Part shown: in pieces, positions 47,201 through 54,513 of the stretch
Position numbering within the stretch: the stretch's first letter is position 1
Layout: each line of letters opens with the position of its first letter
Assembly (NCBI RefSeq): GCF_900078685.2
Contig: NZ_LT546166.1
Span: forward strand, 2,014,287 to 2,078,286
DNA: 64,000 bases
Origin: Mycolicibacter icosiumassiliensis
GTDB taxonomy: Bacteria > Actinomycetota > Actinomycetes > Mycobacteriales > Mycobacteriaceae
Direction of reading: 5' to 3'
Notes under the pieces: model-generated
The model's input: only the letters and a program-made list of their open reading frames with translations
Told to the model about the DNA's origin: nothing
Databases searched by the model: none
Translations under genes and position numbers: made by a program

Positions 47201-47621
47201 CCACGCGCACACGTGGTCGCTCGTCACCGCCGCTTACGCCGCCCTCAACCGACGCGAGATCGCCCCGACGACGCCGGATTGGGTGAACATCGACCACCGT
47301 CGCGGTGCAGCTTTCGAGCCCGGCGACATGATTCCGTATCTCGAAGCTGCCTGGGACGACTCGCCCGACACCAGAATGTACATCGCAACGGTGCATCGTC
47401 TCAGCAACCTCGGATCGGTCATTACCCATGTGGCACATGGGCTCTCGCAAGACGGTTTCGACGCGGAGTGGCGCGATGTCACGCTGATGACCGTGGACGG
47501 CGATTTGGTCGATCGTTCCGAGCTGTTCGACGAGGCAGACCTCGATACCGCGCTGGCACGCTTTGACGAATTGCACGCAGACGTCGACGACGAGATCAGC
47601 TCAAGGGGAAACGCGCCTTGA
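41151..47621 (+). CDS. Giant BTAD - class III cyclase - AAA - TPR - SnoaL-repeat regulator, N-terminus replaced by IS sequence
   Basis: The frame opens inside the IS fragment (GTG 41151, about 29 IS-derived codons) and enters native sequence at ALRRALGDGFVLTAG, the end of an OmpR-type winged helix. Then follow a BTAD domain (residues 47-205), a class III nucleotide cyclase (LLTDIEGSTAAWE, KTRGEGDATFSVF, GRAVNRAARLRSLA; residues 215-385), an AAA/STAND ATPase (AGEPGVGKTRLA, VLVLDDLHWA; residues 430-700), a TPR region, and about seven SnoaL/NTF2-like units after residue 1250. The DNA-binding start is lost. The last A-type unit (VNDDFSVGGEKL) is internally shortened. Confidence 0.87.
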   Translation: MGLPGDCSFGIPASSFPRSGASGISRAIHSALRRALGDGFVLTAGMGWTLSTTEVDAPRYKLATKAGRDAAAAGDTTQAVVRFEEALALWRGTPELPDSRRGISERTRWIEGHAALVEDRADALLATGRAAEIIGELEAAVADAPLRERRWAQLMLALYRAGRQGEALGAYQRVRSLLADELGVDPGPELRRLEAAVVAQDSALDFPVAQHLSSVMRAVTFLLTDIEGSTAAWEADANAMALALARHDELVEQVVTSRGGRLIKTRGEGDATFSVFERPSGAAAAAMELQDAILREPWALAEPMRIRIALHTGEAELRDGDYFGRAVNRAARLRSLAVGGQILCSGATAELVIDALPDDVLLADLGMRQLRNLPRPEHVFELRLETAERVQETSEAPLERPSLPAVLTGPGGSARLDGGETKLGPPHEPGRFVGRGSELERLASAWQTALAGGMHATLIAGEPGVGKTRLAGEWSRQAYEQGAIVLYGRSDEDLGAPYQPFAEAMRSLVPCVGSRRLRGLRGVEALLPLVPGLTDELPDLSAPTRSDPDTERYALFDAVVALLELASASAPVVLVLDDLHWAAKPTLLLLRHLLRFGDHTRVQILGTYRSTDLDRSHPLAAMLADLHRDGTAHRLALSGLDEGDVAAYVTEAGYDDEELARALASLTGGNPFFLIEALRHVEESGGVWDPSTLPQGVREAVSRRLSRLPAETNKALAAAAVVGSQFALDLVERVVDQDLVDAFDEACKAGIVIEEPGGRYRFNHAIVRQSLLAELASVRRMRLHQRIAATLENEPGADDELLAELAYHYFECAWAGNAAKAVEYCRRAADQSMSRLAYEGAADLYDHALHALEEIDEELPDRDDQAAELLVARCEALLAAGDVASAAGSVSQLRLATVDSVRLAAWATCFDGQLSMLSHPERLDEVEGALSAAADTLAGLNDAAGEAKAHTVRAGCLARLGRIGDCEIALDNALSAARRACEHRRVNAVLAGAPLAALWGPNPVPRAGGRCLDVVRLLRITTDSPAVEATSTRCQAVLEAFRGRAAAARRMIDSARRTVTELGLRHGRLEVEQYAGIVELVADDPAAAEPYLRRAYQGFRRMGLDADTAETAALLGRACLALDRDAEAAELCSESERLAGHALKASIAWRTLRALLLARRGDHDQARRMAEAAIGLAERTDALVDHGDACLALATVLDAAGDVVGARAAAERAVGLYERKGAAALAEKAQLVLGERVISPTASPVETSTVELDNAAARAGERVMAAIERKAWDEFERMFLPDGFIESRRKIVGFLPNETTAGEVMHHTRQDLESGAIRIERFVTAVRGTRLALARTCISTPGGGPGAPADELLQLYGIDQQGRIALQVWFDVEDLDAAIAELDALHARFEEERVPARLENAASQLYERFKVCFATRDWSAITEMLADDVSTEDRRRVVNAGLRKGPDVVIAEISGLVDVVNAITSEVVATRGARLVLSRCQTEGYEDFRSCFLDVLEVNAAGRAVARVVFDPDDFDAAIAELDARYLAGEAAGYASTWSVILQAFAAFNAHELPSTTPDWVNLDHRRGRAFTPGDLIPYIAAVHRASNLGAVVTQSLHGTSPDGFDAEWLEVNLLTVEDGLINRSELFDKAELDSALAKFDQLSAPTARPRTAAARAYERVLACFAARDWAAITEMLAEDVSSEDRRQVINAGRRHGRDAVIAEIAAIAEVGVTDLTSEVIATRGERLILSRGRAAEGGHRPDAFRTDLLDIIEVDADERVVARVIFDLDDFDAAIAELDARYLAGEAAGYTQTWSAIVGVFAALNRGDLPTTIPDFTDVDHRTFATVGPGDLMAYLRVALEDSVQNVVYVEAVHQLTDSGAVITHVAKGTSRNGVDVEWRLIDTLTVDGGLISRCEMFDEADLDAALARFDELNRPPRPMENAASRVYRRVNDDFSVGGEKLASTVIATRGQRLALCRSSICGQDQQPGALGIEFLSVVEIDADEELVAHVAFDLDDMDAALDELETRYSTGEAAAHAHTWSLVTAAYAALNRREIAPTTPDWVNIDHRRGAAFEPGDMIPYLEAAWDDSPDTRMYIATVHRLSNLGSVITHVAHGLSQDGFDAEWRDVTLMTVDGDLVDRSELFDEADLDTALARFDELHADVDDEISSRGNAP
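45687..46523 (+). repeat. Tandem SnoaL-module duplication with a 66-bp identical block
   Basis: The 66 bases at 45687-45752 and 46458-46523 are identical and encode DDFDAAIAELDARYLAGEAA in both modules. The modules around them have diverged much more. The period is 771 bp. This suggests recent gene conversion between older duplicates. Confidence 0.85.
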
Positions 47622-47649
47622 GTGCTCGCGCGCATATACGCTTGAGGCT

Positions 47650-47814
47650 ATGCACGCCCAAGCGGCACATCTTCGCCGTCGGGCCGCCCTGAACCGGGTA
47701 GCGGCACGCTTGACTGACCAACCCGCCGTCACCGAACAAGACCGGACGGCCGTGCTCGATGCCATCGATGAAGCTCATGCCGAACGCGGCGCACAGCTGA
47801 GCCGTCCGACGTGA
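47650..47814 (+). CDS. Small hypothetical protein
   Basis: 54 residues (MHAQAAHLRRRAALNRVA, then TEQDRTAVLDAIDEAHAE), predicted helical, no recognised family. It follows the giant regulator by 28 bp on the same strand, so it may be co-transcribed. No strong ribosome site is visible. Confidence 0.4.
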   Translation: MHAQAAHLRRRAALNRVAARLTDQPAVTEQDRTAVLDAIDEAHAERGAQLSRPT

Positions 47815-47845
47815 TCATCGACGATCCGGCCCGACAACGGCTGAA

Positions 47846-49213
47846 TCACTGCGCCTGACTCACCGACGACATGTGGAAGTCGGGGATCCGCAGTGACGGC
47901 ATCGACGCCCGAGTCGCCCAGTCACCCCACTCGCGCGGCAGCGTCGGCTCGGCGATACCGGCCTGGGTCGCGCGGCGCAGCAGGTCCAGCGGGCTCTCGT
48001 TGAACCTGAAGTTGTTCACGGCCGCAGTCACTTTGCCGTCTTCGACCAGGTAGACGCCGTCGCGGGTCAGGCCGGTCAGCAGCAGCGTGGTCGGGTCCAC
48101 CTCGCGGATGTACCACAGCGTGGTCAGCAGCAGCCCGCGCTCGGTCGAGGCGATCATCTCGTCCATGCTGGCCGAACCGCCCGTCATCAACAGGTTGTCG
48201 GCGGCCAGCGCCACCGGGACCCCGAACTCGGTGGACGCGGCCCGCGGGTAGGCCAGCGCGTTGATCACCCCGCCGCGGATCCAGTCCACGCAGCCGATGT
48301 CCAGGCCGTTGTCGAACACCGACGCGGTCTCCGAGGAGGTGCCGGTCGCCACGAACGGCGCGCACTCCAGTCCGAACGCGTGCGGGTCGGAATACAGGGT
48401 CAGCGGCAGTTCACTCAGGCGCTCCCCCACCCGGGTGCCGCCGCCGGGCGCCGACAACGCGGTGCGGCCTTCCTGGGCTCCGCGGCCACTCATCGTCCAG
48501 CCCAGGTAGATCATCATGTCGGCCACCGTGGACGGCGGCATCAGCGTCTCGTAGCGTCCGGCCGGCAGCTCGACGCTGCGCGCCGCCCACCCCAACCGGG
48601 TGGACAGCTGCTCCAACAGCGAATCCGTCGGTACGTCAACGAAATCCGGGGTGCTGATCCCCGCCCAGGCGCTGGCGCCGTCGCGCTTGGCATTGATCTC
48701 CACCGTCCCGGTCGGCTGGGTGAAACGCCGCCGCAGCCCGGTCGACGAGGCCAGGAACGTCGTCTCCACCTCGTGGCGGGCGAAGCCGTACAGTTGGTCG
48801 GCACCCCGAAAAGCGCGGCTGAGCGACGTGGCCAGACCACCGAATACCTCGGCGCCGGTTCCCGGCACCTCGGCGTCCCAGTCTTCCGGTATCCCGTTGC
48901 CGCCCAGCAGCTCTGCCGCATCGCGGGCCGCCGGAGCCCCCGCAGCGGCCTCCGCGGACGCGGCCACCAACTCGGTGATCTGCGCCGGATCCACCTCCGC
49001 CGAGCACAGCGAGCCGACCCGGGGCCCCTCGTCGTCGGCGACGATCGTGACGACCGTGGTGGTTCGGCTGCTCGACACCCCGTTGGTGGTCATCGAGTTA
49101 CCCGCCCAGCGCAGCGATGCCTCCGACCGATCGGTCACCAGCACGATGGTCTCGGTATTGTCGCCTCGGGCCGCCGTCAGGGCGGTGTCGATAACCTGTT
49201 GCGCGGGAATCAT
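47846..49213 (-). CDS. pmbA: TldE/PmbA-family protein (Rv2314c-like)
   Basis: A 455-residue TldE/PmbA homologue, the non-catalytic partner of TldD (GTSSETASVFDNGLDIG, GGVINALAYPR, MTGGSASMDEMIAS). TldD/TldE complexes are proteases that mature peptides and degrade unfolded proteins. Its ATG overlaps the TldD stop by ATGA. Same order as Rv2315c-Rv2314c. Confidence 0.92.
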   Translation of the reverse strand: MIPAQQVIDTALTAARGDNTETIVLVTDRSEASLRWAGNSMTTNGVSSSRTTTVVTIVADDEGPRVGSLCSAEVDPAQITELVAASAEAAAGAPAARDAAELLGGNGIPEDWDAEVPGTGAEVFGGLATSLSRAFRGADQLYGFARHEVETTFLASSTGLRRRFTQPTGTVEINAKRDGASAWAGISTPDFVDVPTDSLLEQLSTRLGWAARSVELPAGRYETLMPPSTVADMMIYLGWTMSGRGAQEGRTALSAPGGGTRVGERLSELPLTLYSDPHAFGLECAPFVATGTSSETASVFDNGLDIGCVDWIRGGVINALAYPRAASTEFGVPVALAADNLLMTGGSASMDEMIASTERGLLLTTLWYIREVDPTTLLLTGLTRDGVYLVEDGKVTAAVNNFRFNESPLDLLRRATQAGIAEPTLPREWGDWATRASMPSLRIPDFHMSSVSQAQ

Positions 49214-50724
49214 TCCCGGCCCCCCTCAGCCTGCGTGTTGAGTACGTTGATGCCCCGGAACAGCGCCGACGGACAGCCGTGGCTGACCGCGGCCACCTGA
49301 CCGGGCTGGGCCTTACCGCAGTTGAATGCCCCGCCCAGCCGCCACGTTTCAGGCCCGCCGACAGCCTCCATCGCATTCCAGAAATCAGTGGTGGTCGCCT
49401 GGTAGGCCACATCCCGCAGCTGCCCGTCCAGGCGGCCGCCGCGAATCCGGAAAAACCGCTGACCGGTGAACTGAAAGTTGTAGCGCTGCATGTCGATCGA
49501 CCACGATCGATCCCCGACGATGTAGATGCCGTCGTCCACCCGCGAGATCAGGTCGGCGGTGGAGAGGCCGTCTGTTCCCGGCTGCAATGACACATTGGCC
49601 ATCCGCTGGATCGGGACATGGTGCGGCGAGTCGGCGTACGAGCAGCCGTTGGAACGAGACTGCCCCAACCGGGGCGCGAACACCCGGTCCAACTGATACC
49701 CCACGAATCGCCCGTCGCGCACCAGGTCCCAGCTCTGGGCTGCCACCCCCTCGTCGTCGTAGCCGACGCTGGCAAGGCCGTACCGCACGGTGCGGTCGGC
49801 CGTCACATTCATCACTGGCGAGCCGTAGCGCAGCGTCCCGAGCTTGTCGGGGGTGGCGAACGATGTCCCGGCGTAAGCCGCCTCGTAGCCGATGGCCCGA
49901 TCGTATTCGGTGGCGTGCCCGATGGATTCGTGGATGGTCAGCCACAGGTTGGTCGGATCGATCACCAGATCGGTGGGCCCCGCCTTAACACCAGGCGACT
50001 TGACCTTCTCCGCGAGCAATACTGGCAGCTCGGCTAGTTCTTCAGTCCAGTCCCACACGTCGTCGCCGGCCACCGCCTCCCATCCGCGCGCGGTCGGCGG
50101 CGCCAGCGTGCGCATCGAGTCGAAGCCGTCCGGCCCGACGGTCACCGCGTCGCAGACCGGCATCAACCGCACCCGCTGCTGGGTGATCGACGAGCCGAAC
50201 GTGTCGGCGTAGAAGGTCTGTTCCTTGACCGCGGTCAGCGCGGCCGTCACGTGGTTCACGCCGTCGGCCGCGAGCAACCGTCCCGAGTGGTCCTCCAGCA
50301 CGTCGATCTTGTCCGCGGTCGGCACGTCGAACGGGTCGATCACATAGTCCGACACCCAGCTGGCGTCGCGGTACACCGGCTCGGCCGCCAGCTCGACACG
50401 TTCGGCATTGAGCGCGGCCAGCGTCTTGGCGACCTGCACGGCACGGCGCGCGGTATCGGCTGCGACGCTCGGCGATAGTTCGGCATGCGAGGCGAAGCCC
50501 CAGGTGCCGTTGACCACCACCCGCACCGCGAAGCCGAGTTCACGGTTGATCACCGCGGTTTCCAACTCGCCGTCACGCAGCCGGATGACCTCGGTGGCGA
50601 TCCGGTGAATCCGCAGGTCGGCGTGTTCGGCGCCGGCAGCGCTGGCCGCGCTTAGCGCGGCGTCGGCCAGCACATGGCGAGGCAGGTCCAGAAATTCGGC
50701 ATCGATCCCCCGGTTCGGTGTCAC
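49210..50724 (-). CDS. tldD: TldD-family metalloprotease (Rv2315c-like)
   Basis: 504 residues with the zinc motif HESIGHATEYDR (HExxxH) near residue 265 and the C-terminal glycine-rich part (DGIYIVGDRSWSIDMQR, FRIRGGRLDGQLRDV). It cleaves peptides threaded through the TldD/TldE heterodimer. GTG start at 50724. A GATAAC box 8 bp upstream could give a nearly leaderless transcript, sharing the 33-bp gap with divergent uspA. Confidence 0.92.
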   Translation of the reverse strand: MTPNRGIDAEFLDLPRHVLADAALSAASAAGAEHADLRIHRIATEVIRLRDGELETAVINRELGFAVRVVVNGTWGFASHAELSPSVAADTARRAVQVAKTLAALNAERVELAAEPVYRDASWVSDYVIDPFDVPTADKIDVLEDHSGRLLAADGVNHVTAALTAVKEQTFYADTFGSSITQQRVRLMPVCDAVTVGPDGFDSMRTLAPPTARGWEAVAGDDVWDWTEELAELPVLLAEKVKSPGVKAGPTDLVIDPTNLWLTIHESIGHATEYDRAIGYEAAYAGTSFATPDKLGTLRYGSPVMNVTADRTVRYGLASVGYDDEGVAAQSWDLVRDGRFVGYQLDRVFAPRLGQSRSNGCSYADSPHHVPIQRMANVSLQPGTDGLSTADLISRVDDGIYIVGDRSWSIDMQRYNFQFTGQRFFRIRGGRLDGQLRDVAYQATTTDFWNAMEAVGGPETWRLGGAFNCGKAQPGQVAAVSHGCPSALFRGINVLNTQAEGGRE

Positions 50725-50757
50725 CCGTCCACGTTATCGAGCGGCTTTAATACCTGC

Positions 50758-51636
50758 ATGGCAGACTCGCCGCGGGTTCGCCGCTCGACCGCACTCGGTT
50801 ACGCACTGCTGGCCCCCAGCCTGTTCGGCGTGGTGGCGTTCCTGCTGCTGCCGATGCTCGTCGTGGTGTGGCTGAGCCTGCACCGCTGGGATCTGCTGGC
50901 GCCGATCAGCTACGTCGGTGCGGAGAACTGGCGGTCGGTCCTGACCGATCCGGTGTTCGGCAATTCCCTTGCGGTGACGCTGCTTTTCGTCGCGATCGTC
51001 GTCCCGCTGCAAACCCTGTTGGGCTTAGGTGTGGCGGTCCTGTTGGCCCGCGGGTTGCCCGGCAGCGGCTTCTTCCGCACCGTGTACGTGCTGCCGTGGA
51101 TCTGCGCACCGTTGGCGATCGCGGTGCTCTGGCGCTGGATCCTCAGCCCCACCGGCGGCGCCGTGAGCACCATGCTCGGGCATCGCATCGAGTGGCTGAC
51201 CGATCCCGGGCTGGCCCTGCCGGTGACCTCGGCGGTGGTGGTCTGGACCAACGTCGGCTACGTCGCGCTGTTCTTCCTGGCGGGCATCCTGGCCATCCCG
51301 ACCCAGGTACTGGCGGCGGCACGCATCGACGGCGCCAACGGGTGGCAGCGGTTCTGGCGGGTCACCTTGCCGATGCTGCGGCCCACCATGTTCTTCGTGC
51401 TGGTCACCGGCGTAGTCAGCGCGGCGCAGGTGTTCGACACCGTCTACGCGCTGACCGGGGGCGGACCGGGCGGGCGCACCGACCTGATCGCCCACCGCAT
51501 CTACGACGAGGCCTTCGGGGCGGCGGCCGTCGGCCGGGCCGCGGTGATGGCACTGGTGCTGTTCACCGTGCTGGTTGGTGTCACGGTCGTTCAACAGCTT
51601 TCGTTCGGGCGGCGGGTCAGCTATGACCTCACGTAA
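50758..51636 (+). CDS. uspA: UspA, sugar ABC transporter permease
   Basis: A 292-residue MalF-type permease with six membrane helices and the EAA-loop (AARIDGANGWQRFWRVTLPML) that docks the ATPase. It corresponds to Rv2316 of the UspABC amino-sugar importer. TTTAAT six bases before the ATG fits a leaderless start. uspB begins inside its 3' end (51623). Confidence 0.93.
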   Translation: MADSPRVRRSTALGYALLAPSLFGVVAFLLLPMLVVVWLSLHRWDLLAPISYVGAENWRSVLTDPVFGNSLAVTLLFVAIVVPLQTLLGLGVAVLLARGLPGSGFFRTVYVLPWICAPLAIAVLWRWILSPTGGAVSTMLGHRIEWLTDPGLALPVTSAVVVWTNVGYVALFFLAGILAIPTQVLAAARIDGANGWQRFWRVTLPMLRPTMFFVLVTGVVSAAQVFDTVYALTGGGPGGRTDLIAHRIYDEAFGAAAVGRAAVMALVLFTVLVGVTVVQQLSFGRRVSYDLT

Positions 51637-52435
51637 CGGCGTCGTGTACGCGCTGCTGACGCTCGGTGCGCTGATCACGCTGGCGCCCTTCGGGCTCGGG
51701 TTGTTGACGTCGTTCACCCCGGCCCGCCAATTCGCCACCGGCACTCCGCTGGCGTGCCCGCATCCGCCGACGCTGGACAACTACGGCGATCTCGGCGGTG
51801 CCGGATTCGGCCGAGCGGCGGCCGTCACCACGCTGATGACGGCGGTGATCGTGCTCGGGCAGCTGAGCTTCTCAGTGCTGGCCGCCTACGCGTTTGCGCG
51901 GCTGGAGTTTCCGGGCCGCGACACGTTGTTCTGGGTGTATGTCGCAACCCTGATGGTGCCGGCCACCGTGACAGTGGTGCCGCTGTATCTGATGATGGCC
52001 CAACTGGGTCTGCGAAACACGTTCTGGGCGTTGGTGTTGCCGTTTGTATTCGGGTCCCCGTATGCGATCTTCCTGCTACGTCAACATTTCCGCACCGTCC
52101 CCAATGACCTGATCAATGCCGCGCGCCTCGACGGAGCCAACACCCTGGACGTGATCGTGCACGTGATGCTGCCGGCGAGTCGGCCGATCCTGGTCACTCT
52201 CGGGCTGATCACCGTGGTCTCGCAGTGGAACAACTTCATGTGGCCGCTGGTGATCACCAGCGGCGACAAGTGGCGAGTGCTCACCGTGGCCACCGCCGCC
52301 CTGCAGTCCCGCTACAACGCGCAGTGGACGCTGGTGATGGCGGCAACCACGGTGGCGATGATTCCGCTGATCGTGCTGTTCATGGTGTTCCAGCGCCGGA
52401 TCGTGCAGTCGATCGTCGTCACGGGGATCAAGTGA
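51623..52435 (+). CDS. uspB: UspB, sugar ABC transporter permease
   Basis: A 270-residue MalG-type permease with six helices and the EAA-loop NAARLDGANTLDVIVHVMLP. It starts 14 bp before the uspA stop, and its own stop overlaps the uspC GTG (52432-52435). Same layout as Rv2317. Confidence 0.93.
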   Translation: MTSRNGVVYALLTLGALITLAPFGLGLLTSFTPARQFATGTPLACPHPPTLDNYGDLGGAGFGRAAAVTTLMTAVIVLGQLSFSVLAAYAFARLEFPGRDTLFWVYVATLMVPATVTVVPLYLMMAQLGLRNTFWALVLPFVFGSPYAIFLLRQHFRTVPNDLINAARLDGANTLDVIVHVMLPASRPILVTLGLITVVSQWNNFMWPLVITSGDKWRVLTVATAALQSRYNAQWTLVMAATTVAMIPLIVLFMVFQRRIVQSIVVTGIK

Positions 52436-53853
52436 CCCGCCCGCGGTTCTCCACCCTGTTCACGATCGCGGTGCTCCTGGTGGCCGCACTGTTCGGCTGG
52501 GCGGCGGTACTGCTCGACGACGCCTCCACCCGATCAGCCGGCGGCACGACGGTGGTGACGGTACGACTGTGGGACGAACAGGTCGCCACCGCCTACCGGC
52601 AGTCGTTCGCCGCGTTCCACCAGGCGCACCCCGACATCGAGGTGCGCGTCAACGTCGTGGCCTACGGCACCTATTTCGACACGCTGCGCACCGACGTGGC
52701 CGGCGGCGGCGCCGATGACATCTTCTGGCTCTCCGACGCCTACCTGGCCGGCTACGCCGATAGCGGCAGATTGATGAAAATCGATGCAGCGGGCGCGGAT
52801 TGGGAACCCTCGGTGGTCACCCAGTACACCCGTGACGGGTCGCTGTGGGGGGTGCCGCAGCTGACCGACGGCGGGATCGCGGTGTACTACAACGCGGATC
52901 TGCTGGCCGCCGCTGGAGTCGATCCCACTGCGTTGGCACGGCTGCGCTGGGATCCACACGGCGTCGGCGACACCCTGCGCCCGCTGCTGAAGAAGCTCAC
53001 CCTCGACAGCGCCGGGCGTGCTTCAGGCACACCGGGCTTCGACGAGCGTCGCGTCAAGCAGTGGGGCTATAACGCCGCCAACGACCCGCAGGGCATCTAC
53101 CTGAACTACATCGGCTCAGCCGGTGGAGTGTTCCAGCGCGGCGACGAATTCGCCTTCGACAACCCACAGGCGGCCGCCGCCTTCACCTACCTGGTGCAGC
53201 TGATCAACGGCGACCACGTGGCACCGCCGGCCTCGGAGACCAACACCAACAGCGACTTCTCCCGCAACCAGTTCCTGGCTGGGAAGATGGCACTGTTTCA
53301 ATCCGGCACCTACAACCTGGCGGCGGTTGCCGAGCAGGCGAAGTTCTCCTGGGGGGTGGCCATGCTGCCTTATGGGCCGGCGGGGCGGGTCAGTGTCACC
53401 AACGGCATCGCCGCTATGGGCAACGCCGCCTCGAAGCACCCGGATGCGGTGCGGGAGGTGCTGGCCTGGCTCGGCAGCTATGACGGCAACGCGTACCTGG
53501 GGCGCCACGGGGCGGCGATCCCGGCGGTGCTCAGCGCGCAACAGGTCTACTTCGACTATTGGGCACAGCGCGGGATCAACGTCGATGACGCCGATCACGG
53601 TGTCCTCCTTGATCACCCTGTTGTTCAGCCAGCCGAGCTTGGGCAGCATGCGTTCCCGGTAGTGGTCTTTGACGTAAGAACTGCGAACGATGCGGTGTAC
53701 CTCGCCGTCGTACTCGGCGGAGACTTTGAACTCCTCCCAGCCCATGTCCAGCACCGCGAAGAGGCGCCCATTGATGTACACCGGAATCTGCGTCTTCGGA
53801 ATGGGAAACCCGGCGTCTATCAAGAGGAGCCGGAGCCAGGATTCCCTCAGTGA
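52432..53853 (+). CDS. uspC: UspC substrate-binding protein with a foreign C-terminus
   Basis: Native sequence runs from VTRPRFSTLFTIAVLL (signal anchor) through the extracellular solute-binding domain (TTVVTVRLWDEQVATAYRQS, GVPQLTDGGIAVYYNADLL) to about YFDYWAQRGINV (53580). After that roughly 90 codons are antisense to a DUF559 gene and do not resemble UspC, which normally continues about 60-70 residues more. The protein has therefore lost its last helices and gained a random tail. Its import of amino sugars is doubtful. Confidence 0.87.
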   Translation: MTRPRFSTLFTIAVLLVAALFGWAAVLLDDASTRSAGGTTVVTVRLWDEQVATAYRQSFAAFHQAHPDIEVRVNVVAYGTYFDTLRTDVAGGGADDIFWLSDAYLAGYADSGRLMKIDAAGADWEPSVVTQYTRDGSLWGVPQLTDGGIAVYYNADLLAAAGVDPTALARLRWDPHGVGDTLRPLLKKLTLDSAGRASGTPGFDERRVKQWGYNAANDPQGIYLNYIGSAGGVFQRGDEFAFDNPQAAAAFTYLVQLINGDHVAPPASETNTNSDFSRNQFLAGKMALFQSGTYNLAAVAEQAKFSWGVAMLPYGPAGRVSVTNGIAAMGNAASKHPDAVREVLAWLGSYDGNAYLGRHGAAIPAVLSAQQVYFDYWAQRGINVDDADHGVLLDHPVVQPAELGQHAFPVVVFDVRTANDAVYLAVVLGGDFELLPAHVQHREEAPIDVHRNLRLRNGKPGVYQEEPEPGFPQ

Positions 53854-54384
53854 GTCCGCTCCCCCGTCCACCAGCGGCATAAGCTCTCGAAGCTGCTTCA
53901 AGCCCCTCGCTCCCGGGTAACGCTGCGCCAAGCCCAAAACATCGTTCGCGCAGAACGGCCTCGCCCGCGCCAAAGCATCAAGGCGCCCCAACGCCTCTCC
54001 CCTGGGCAGGTGTCGGGCTAGGTCGAACGCGGTGCGTGCAGGCGTGGTGACGGTAAGCCCCCTGATGATGGTGATCTCGTCGTCCGCGAACCTCTCATTG
54101 CGGACGATGATCCCGTTCGGTGACGGGTTCTTTCGCGACAGCAGCTCAACCGGGATATCTGCATCCACCCAGTCCGCGCCGTGCAACGCGGACGCTGCGA
54201 CGCCGGCAATCACAGCGCCCCGTCCAGACCAGAGCCACGCTCCGACGATCCTGTCGTGCAAGGTGGCCTGCTGGAACTTCGGGAAGTACACATCAGGGTG
54301 GAGCCGGCGGAACCAGCGCGTCAGCCCGTGACGAGTCACGGCGCCGATCGCGAGGGCCTCGCTGCCGATGAAGACACGCTGCAC
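53116..54384 (-). CDS. DUF559/AbiEi-like protein with truncated C-terminus, reading into antisense uspC
   Basis: Real coding content is about 53580-54384: an N-terminal AbiEi-like wHTH region (ALAIGAVTRHGLTRWFRRLH), a middle part (AVIAGVAASALHGADWVD) and a DUF559-type endonuclease-like end (FKVSAEYDGEVHRI, SYVKDHYRERMLPKLGWLNN). The expected last 20 or so residues are missing; after VIKEDTVIGVI the frame is antisense uspC and stays open to 53116 by chance. GTG start at 54384. Such genes are scattered in mycobacteria, often on recent insertions. Confidence 0.75.
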   Translation of the reverse strand: MQRVFIGSEALAIGAVTRHGLTRWFRRLHPDVYFPKFQQATLHDRIVGAWLWSGRGAVIAGVAASALHGADWVDADIPVELLSRKNPSPNGIIVRNERFADDEITIIRGLTVTTPARTAFDLARHLPRGEALGRLDALARARPFCANDVLGLAQRYPGARGLKQLRELMPLVDGGADSLRESWLRLLLIDAGFPIPKTQIPVYINGRLFAVLDMGWEEFKVSAEYDGEVHRIVRSSYVKDHYRERMLPKLGWLNNRVIKEDTVIGVIDVDPALCPIVEVDLLRAEHRRDRRPVAPQVRVAVIAAEPGQHLPHRIRVLRGGVAHSGDAVGDTDPPRRPIRQHGHPPGELRLLGNRRQVVGAGLKQCHLPSQELVAGEVAVGVGLRGRRCHVVAVDQLHQVGEGGGRLWVVEGEFVAALEHSTG

Positions 54385-54427
54385 ACCGGCAGGATGCGGG
54401 CCAACCAGCTCATCCGCACTTCACCCC

Positions 54428-54490
54428 CCGCGAGATCGGGTTCACGCAGGGAAAGTGCGAGTGGCTACCTGCGTGAGTGGGATCTCGCGG
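54428..54490. repeat. Long imperfect hairpin beside the DUF559 gene
   Basis: Arms 54428-54449 and 54469-54490 pair as CCGCGAGATC plus TCACGCAG, with a 4-base internal bulge, around a 19-base loop. It lies upstream of the DUF559 start and at the end of the CbiQ-like gene. It could be a bidirectional terminator, or an end of the DNA that brought in the DUF559 gene. Confidence 0.6.
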
Positions 54491-54513
54491 CAGTCAGGCC
54501 CAGCACGCGGAAA

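Noticed and set aside
53581..53853. Treating the last 90 codons of uspC as a novel domain
   Set aside because: They are antisense to a recognisable DUF559 gene, so the sequence is accidental.
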